Source: Rhizobacter sp. Root404 (GTDB lineage: Bacteria > Pseudomonadota > Gammaproteobacteria > Burkholderiales > Burkholderiaceae_C). Taken from it: 64,000 nt of DNA. Location: contig NZ_LMDS01000005.1 in the NCBI RefSeq assembly GCF_001425865.1, positions 1,346,435 through 1,410,434 of the forward strand, in the 5' to 3' direction. The position numbers were made by a program, and so were the translations under genes. Positions 59,891 to 64,000 of this stretch are shown one piece after another. Each line of letters begins with the position of its first letter. Within the stretch, counting starts at the first letter, position 1. The notes beneath the pieces were generated by a model. The model was not told the DNA's origin. It saw only the letters and a list, made by a program, of their open reading frames with translations, and did no database searches.

Positions 59891-62800
59891 CCAGACCCGC
59901 GCGTTCGCGAACATCCGCGTCCACGGGCTCGGGGCGTCGCGCTCGCCCGAAGTCCAGCTCATCTGTACGTTGCGGAACACGCGCTCCGCGTGCGGCATCA
60001 GCGCGGTGAAGCGGCCGTCGGCGGTGGTGACCGCGGTCAGGCCGTCCGGGCTGCCGTTCGGGTTGAACGGGTAGGCTTCGGTCGCTGCGCCGAAATGGTC
60101 GACGAAGCGCATCGCGCGGTGCACCGACTCCGCGTCGCCGCGCTGCGAGAAATCGGCGAAGCCTTCGCCGTGCGCCACCGCCACCGGCAGCCGGCTGCCG
60201 GCCATGTCGGTGAAGAAGATCGACGGGCTGTCGAGCACCTCGACCAGGCTGAGCCGCGCCTCGAACTGCTCGCTGCGGTTGCGCGTGAACTTCGGCCACG
60301 CACTCGCGCCGGGGATGATCGGCGCGAGCGCCGCCATCATCTGGCAGCCGTTGCACACGCCGAGCGCGAAGGTGTCGGGGCGGTTGAAGAACGCGGCGAA
60401 CTGCTCGGCCAGCGCCGGGTTGAACATCACCGAGCGCGCCCAGCCCTCGCCCGCGCCCAGCGTGTCGCCGTAGCTGAAGCCGCCGCACGCGACGAAGCCC
60501 TGGAACTGGTCGAGACGCGCGCGGCCGGCCTGGAGGTCGCTCATGTGCACGTCGTAGGTCTCGAAGGCGGCGCGGTCCATTGCGTAGCTCATCTCGAGGT
60601 GGCTGTTGACGCCCTGCTCGCGCAGGATCGCCAGCTTGGGCCGCGCCTTGCCGATGAACGGTGCGGCCACGTCGATGGCCGCATCGAAGCTCAGCGACAC
60701 GTGCAGCCCCGGGTCGTCGACCCGCCCCGCCGCTTCGTGCTCCGCATCCGCGCCGGCCGGGTTGTCGCGCAGCTTCGCGATGCGCCAGGAGACGTCGTCC
60801 CAGGTCTGGTGCAGGTCGCGCAGCGGCGCGCTGAACACGGCCTTGGCGTCGCGCCAGACCTCCATCACGCCGCGGTCGTTCGGCTTGCCGATGAAGTGGC
60901 TGTGCTTGCTGAGGCCGTGCTCGCGCAGCAGTTGCATCACCTCGTTGCGCACCGCCGTCGGCACCTGGATCACGGCGCCGAGTTCCTCGCTGAACAGCGC
61001 GCGCAAGGTGAGCTCGTTGCGGCGCGCGCCGACCTGCGTCGCCCAGTTCTTCGAATCGCCGTACTCGGCGCGGCTGTCGGTGATGCCGTCGCCCTCGGTG
61101 ACCAGCATGTCCACGTTCAGACTCACGCCCAGGTGGCCGGCAAAAGCCATCTCGCACGCAGCCGCCCACAGGCCGCCATCGCTGCGATCGTGGTAGGCGA
61201 GCAGGCGGCCCTGCGCGCGCAACGCGTTGATCGCGGCGACCAGCGCCTTCAGCTGCGCCGGATCGTCGAGATCGGGCACGCCGTCCGCGGCGCGCGAGCC
61301 GAACTGACCGAGCACCTGCGCCAGCATCGAGCCGGCCATGCGGTTCCTGCCTTGCCCGAGATCGATCAGGATCAGCGTCGTGTCGCCGGGCTGCAGCTGC
61401 GGCGACAGCGTCGGGCGCACGTCGGCCAGCGTCGCGAACGCGGTGACGATCAGGCTGACCGGCGCGGTGACCTGCCTGGCCGCGCCGTCAGCCGACCAGC
61501 GCGTGCGCATCGACAGCGAATCCTTGCCGACCGGCACGCTGATGCCGAGCGCCGGGCACAGCTCCATGCCCACGGCCGTCACGGTGTCGTACAGCGCGGC
61601 GTCCTCGCCCGGCTCGCCGCAGGCCGCCATCCAGTTGCAGCTGAGCTTGACGCGCGCCAGCTCGATCGGCGCCGCCAGCAGGTTCGTGATCGCCTCGCCG
61701 ACCGCCATCCGGCCGGAGGCCGGCGCGTCGAGCGACGCGAGCGGCGTGCGTTCGCCCATCGCCATCGCCTCGCCCCGGAAGCCGCTGAAATCGGCCAGCG
61801 TGACGGCGCAATCGGCGACCGGCACCTGCCACGGCCCGACCATCGGATCGCGGCTGTTCAGACCGCCGACCGTGCGGTCGCCGATCGTGATCAGGAAGCG
61901 CTTGCTGGCCACCGTCGGGTGCCGAAGCACGTCGAACGCGACCTTCTCCAGCACCACGTCGTTCAGGTCCAGCCGCGGCGATTCGCGTTCCACCCGCTGC
62001 ACATCGCGCACCATCTTCGGCGGCTTGCCGAGCAGCACCTCCATCGGCATCGCGATCGAGCGCTCGCCGCCGGGGCCGTCTTCGAGGATCAGCTCCTTCT
62101 CGGCCGTCGTCACGCCGACGACCGCGAACGGGCAACGCTCGCGCTCCGCCATCGCGCGGAAGATCGGCAGCGCCTCGGGCGCGACCGCCATCACGTAGCG
62201 CTCCTGGCTCTCGTTGCACCAGATCTCCTTGGGCGCGAGTCCGGTCTCCTCCAGCGGCACCTGGCGCAGGTCGAAGCGCGCGCCCATGCCGGCGCCGTCG
62301 ACGAGCTCGGGGAACGCGTTCGAGATGCCGCCCGCGCCCACGTCATGGATCGCCAGGATCGGGTTGCTGTCACCGAGCGCCCAGCAGTGGTTGATGACCT
62401 CCTGCGCGCGGCGTTCGATCTCGGGGTTGCCGCGCTGCACCGAGTCGAAATCGAGCGCCGCCGCGTTCGCGCCGGCCGCCATCGAGCTCGCCGCGCCGCC
62501 GCCCATGCCGATGCGCATGCCGGGCCCGCCGAGCTGGATCAGCAGCGTGCCGGGCGGGAACGCGATCTTCTTCGTCTGCGACGCGGCGATCGAGCCGAGC
62601 CCGCCGGCGATCATGATCGGCTTGTGATAACCGCGACGCTGGCCGGCCACGTCCTGCTCGAACACGCGGAAGTAGCCGCCCAGGTTCGGCCGGCCGAACT
62701 CGTTGTTGAACGCGGCACCCCCGAGCGGGCCGTCGATCATGATCTGCAGCGGGCTGGCAATGTGCTCGGGCTTGCCGTAAGGGTTCTGCTCCCACGGCTC

Positions 62801-63880
62801 GTTCGTTCCGGGCAGGTGCAGGTTGGACACGCTGAACCCCGTGATGCCCGCCTTGGGCTTCGAGCCACGGCCGGTCGCACCCTCGTCGCGGATCTCCCCG
62901 CCGGCGCCGGTCGAGGCCCCCGGGAACGGCGAGATCGCCGTCGGGTGGTTGTGGGTCTCGACCTTCATCAGCACGTGGACCGGCTCGGTCCGCGCGCTGT
63001 ACACCGGCGCATTGGTGTAGCCCTGCGGCAGCCAGCGCTCGATCGTGCCGCCTTCCATCACCGACGCGTTGTCGCTGTACGCGACCACCGTGTGCTGCGG
63101 GTTCAGCGCCTCGGTGTTGCGGATCATCTGGAACATCGAGCGCTGCTGCGGCACGCCGTCGATCACGAACTGGGCGTTGAAGATCTTGTGGCGGCAGTGC
63201 TCGCTGTTGGCCTGCGCGAACATCATCAGCTCGACGTCGGTCGGGTTGCGCTTCAGCCCGCTGAACGCGGCGACGAGGTAGTCGATCTCGTCATCCGACA
63301 GCGCCAGGCCGAAGTCGACGTTCGCACTGGCCAGCGCATCGCGTCCTTGCGCCAGAACGTCGACATGCGCCATCGGAATCGCCGGTTGCTCGTCGAACAG
63401 GTGGACCGCGTCCTCGCGCGCCAGCAGCACGCTTTCGGTCATGCGGTCGTGCAGCAGCGCCGCCGCGGCCTGGAGTTCGTCCGCGCCGAGGGTCTTCACG
63501 CCGCCCAGCAGGCCGCTCTTCAGCGTCAGGCGGTATTCGGTGACCCGCTCGACCCGGCGAATCGCGGCGCCGCAGTTGTGTGCGATGTCGGTCGCCTTCG
63601 AGGCCCAGGGCGACACGGTGCCCAGGCGCGGGGCAACGACGATGAGCGTGCCGTCCGTCGGGCCGGCGTAGGCGTCACCGTAGCGCAGCAGGCCGGCGAG
63701 CTTGTCGTGCGCGTCGCGCGCCAGTTCCGTGTCGCTCCAGACCCAGTGCACGTGCCGCGCGGCCACGCCACTGATCCGGGCGTTGATGGCTTGCAGCCGC
63801 GGCAGCAGCGCCGCGGCGCGGAAGCTGGACAGCGCATTGCCGCCCTCGAAGTGAGACAGGTGCTTGGGGGTGGAAGTCAC
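59882..63880 (-). CDS. purL: Phosphoribosylformylglycinamidine synthase (large, glutaminase-fused type)
   Basis: This 1332-residue enzyme carries out step four of purine synthesis (FGAR to FGAM, with glutamine and ATP). An N-terminal PurS-like part (about 1-150) is followed by two AIRS-like synthetase halves with ATP and metal sites (MKVETHNHPTAISPFPGA, then NPILAIHDVGAGGISNAFPE). The C-terminal glutaminase has the nucleophile Cys in FALGVCNGCQMM and the triad His in VAHGEG. Length and fused order are as in enteric PurL. It appears to be a stand-alone gene. Confidence 0.97.
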   Translation of the reverse strand: MTSTPKHLSHFEGGNALSSFRAAALLPRLQAINARISGVAARHVHWVWSDTELARDAHDKLAGLLRYGDAYAGPTDGTLIVVAPRLGTVSPWASKATDIAHNCGAAIRRVERVTEYRLTLKSGLLGGVKTLGADELQAAAALLHDRMTESVLLAREDAVHLFDEQPAIPMAHVDVLAQGRDALASANVDFGLALSDDEIDYLVAAFSGLKRNPTDVELMMFAQANSEHCRHKIFNAQFVIDGVPQQRSMFQMIRNTEALNPQHTVVAYSDNASVMEGGTIERWLPQGYTNAPVYSARTEPVHVLMKVETHNHPTAISPFPGASTGAGGEIRDEGATGRGSKPKAGITGFSVSNLHLPGTNEPWEQNPYGKPEHIASPLQIMIDGPLGGAAFNNEFGRPNLGGYFRVFEQDVAGQRRGYHKPIMIAGGLGSIAASQTKKIAFPPGTLLIQLGGPGMRIGMGGGAASSMAAGANAAALDFDSVQRGNPEIERRAQEVINHCWALGDSNPILAIHDVGAGGISNAFPELVDGAGMGARFDLRQVPLEETGLAPKEIWCNESQERYVMAVAPEALPIFRAMAERERCPFAVVGVTTAEKELILEDGPGGERSIAMPMEVLLGKPPKMVRDVQRVERESPRLDLNDVVLEKVAFDVLRHPTVASKRFLITIGDRTVGGLNSRDPMVGPWQVPVADCAVTLADFSGFRGEAMAMGERTPLASLDAPASGRMAVGEAITNLLAAPIELARVKLSCNWMAACGEPGEDAALYDTVTAVGMELCPALGISVPVGKDSLSMRTRWSADGAARQVTAPVSLIVTAFATLADVRPTLSPQLQPGDTTLILIDLGQGRNRMAGSMLAQVLGQFGSRAADGVPDLDDPAQLKALVAAINALRAQGRLLAYHDRSDGGLWAAACEMAFAGHLGVSLNVDMLVTEGDGITDSRAEYGDSKNWATQVGARRNELTLRALFSEELGAVIQVPTAVRNEVMQLLREHGLSKHSHFIGKPNDRGVMEVWRDAKAVFSAPLRDLHQTWDDVSWRIAKLRDNPAGADAEHEAAGRVDDPGLHVSLSFDAAIDVAAPFIGKARPKLAILREQGVNSHLEMSYAMDRAAFETYDVHMSDLQAGRARLDQFQGFVACGGFSYGDTLGAGEGWARSVMFNPALAEQFAAFFNRPDTFALGVCNGCQMMAALAPIIPGASAWPKFTRNRSEQFEARLSLVEVLDSPSIFFTDMAGSRLPVAVAHGEGFADFSQRGDAESVHRAMRFVDHFGAATEAYPFNPNGSPDGLTAVTTADGRFTALMPHAERVFRNVQMSWTSGERDAPSPWTRMFANARVWVG

Positions 63881-63976
63881 GCGGCGGGCTCGCTGATGGA
63901 GTCATGGCCAGGGCGCTCTCGGGGTCGCCCCGGTGGAAACCCGCGATTTTACGGCCGCGGTGGATAATGCCGCCCC

Positions 63977-64000
63977 ATGACGATCACGATCAAGACTGCT
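63977..64000 (+). CDS. Start of a gene cut by the window edge
   Basis: ATG at 63977 opens a frame reading MTITIKTA before the window ends. This octapeptide resembles the start of type I methionine aminopeptidases (an ITIKT-like beginning is common there), but eight residues cannot prove it. The gene is divergent from purL across a 96-base gap. Confidence 0.35.

Noticed and set aside
59990..63967. A 1325-codon open frame antisense to purL
   Set aside because: purL is complete on the minus strand; the antisense frame has no recognisable domain.
1..64000. CRISPR arrays, insertion sequences, integrases, tRNA or rRNA genes
   Set aside because: I looked for direct repeats, transposase/integrase motifs and tRNA-like or rRNA-like segments and saw none.

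Overview
The window is GC-rich DNA from a chromosome (roughly two thirds G+C by eye), densely coded, with no rRNA, tRNA, CRISPR array, insertion sequence or phage gene that I can recognise. Gene content and order point to a betaproteobacterium of the order Burkholderiales, probably near Rubrivivax, Leptothrix or Methylibium. The evidence is smc-zipA-ligA in a row, dapC-dapD-pilU-dapE-prmB in a row, a Burkholderia-type 2-aminoethylphosphonate (2-AEP) cluster with a GntR/FCD regulator, and a betaproteobacterial LexA box of the CTGT-N8-ACAG type.

Layout. 1-2866: envelope and unknown genes (a glycosyltransferase cut by the window edge, a small ORF, an APH-fold kinase, an AIM24-family protein). 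2867-9896 (minus strand): a tight operon in the order glutamine-synthetase-like ligase, peptide-type binding protein, Fe-alcohol dehydrogenase, PuuD-type gamma-Glu hydrolase, aldehyde dehydrogenase, HAD phosphatase. This reads as a gamma-glutamylation route for an amino-alcohol or alkylamine. 10123-24250: a 2-AEP locus with two divergent arms around a palindromic operator. The minus arm encodes the PhnS-T-U transporter and PhnW. The plus arm encodes PhnR, PhnA, PhnY, a Na/Pi-cotransporter-like protein, a PhnZ-like HD oxygenase, an EamA permease and a FAD/GcvT amine dehydrogenase.

24260-32394: a small secreted YXWGXW protein, then smc-zipA-ligA-NUDIX (minus). 32535-34577: queF, the proteasome-like Anbu protease and a convergent transglutaminase-fold protein. 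34778-42123: lysine biosynthesis genes (dapC, dapD, dapE) with pilU, prmB and an ABC-F ATPase. 42210-43207: ohrR-ohr with operator and terminator. 43300-46635: an orphan MshEN (c-di-GMP receptor type) protein convergent with a membrane GGDEF-EAL protein. 46828-50241: small unknown proteins, asparaginase, lexA, a Cdd1-like protein and a DUF1993 protein. 50348-53668: hydroxyacid dehydrogenase, MFS and split chromate-transporter genes, all overlapping. 53686-59875: a DUF302-like protein, rlmB-upp, a FAD monooxygenase, thrH, a decayed gene remnant, two membrane proteins and an XRE regulator. 59882-63880: purL. At 63977 a new gene begins and runs off the window.

How the parts work together. In the 2-AEP locus the ABC transporter imports 2-AEP, PhnW makes phosphonoacetaldehyde, PhnY oxidises it to phosphonoacetate and PhnA releases acetate and phosphate. 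The HD protein keeps all the PhnZ active-site residues I can recall but has no hydroxylating partner here, so it may handle an already hydroxylated (or other) phosphonate. The adjacent gamma-glutamyl operon would take nitrogen from a different small amine. Together, 2.9-24.3 kb looks like an island for using C2 amines and aminophosphonates. No stretch longer than 300 bases lacks a gene.
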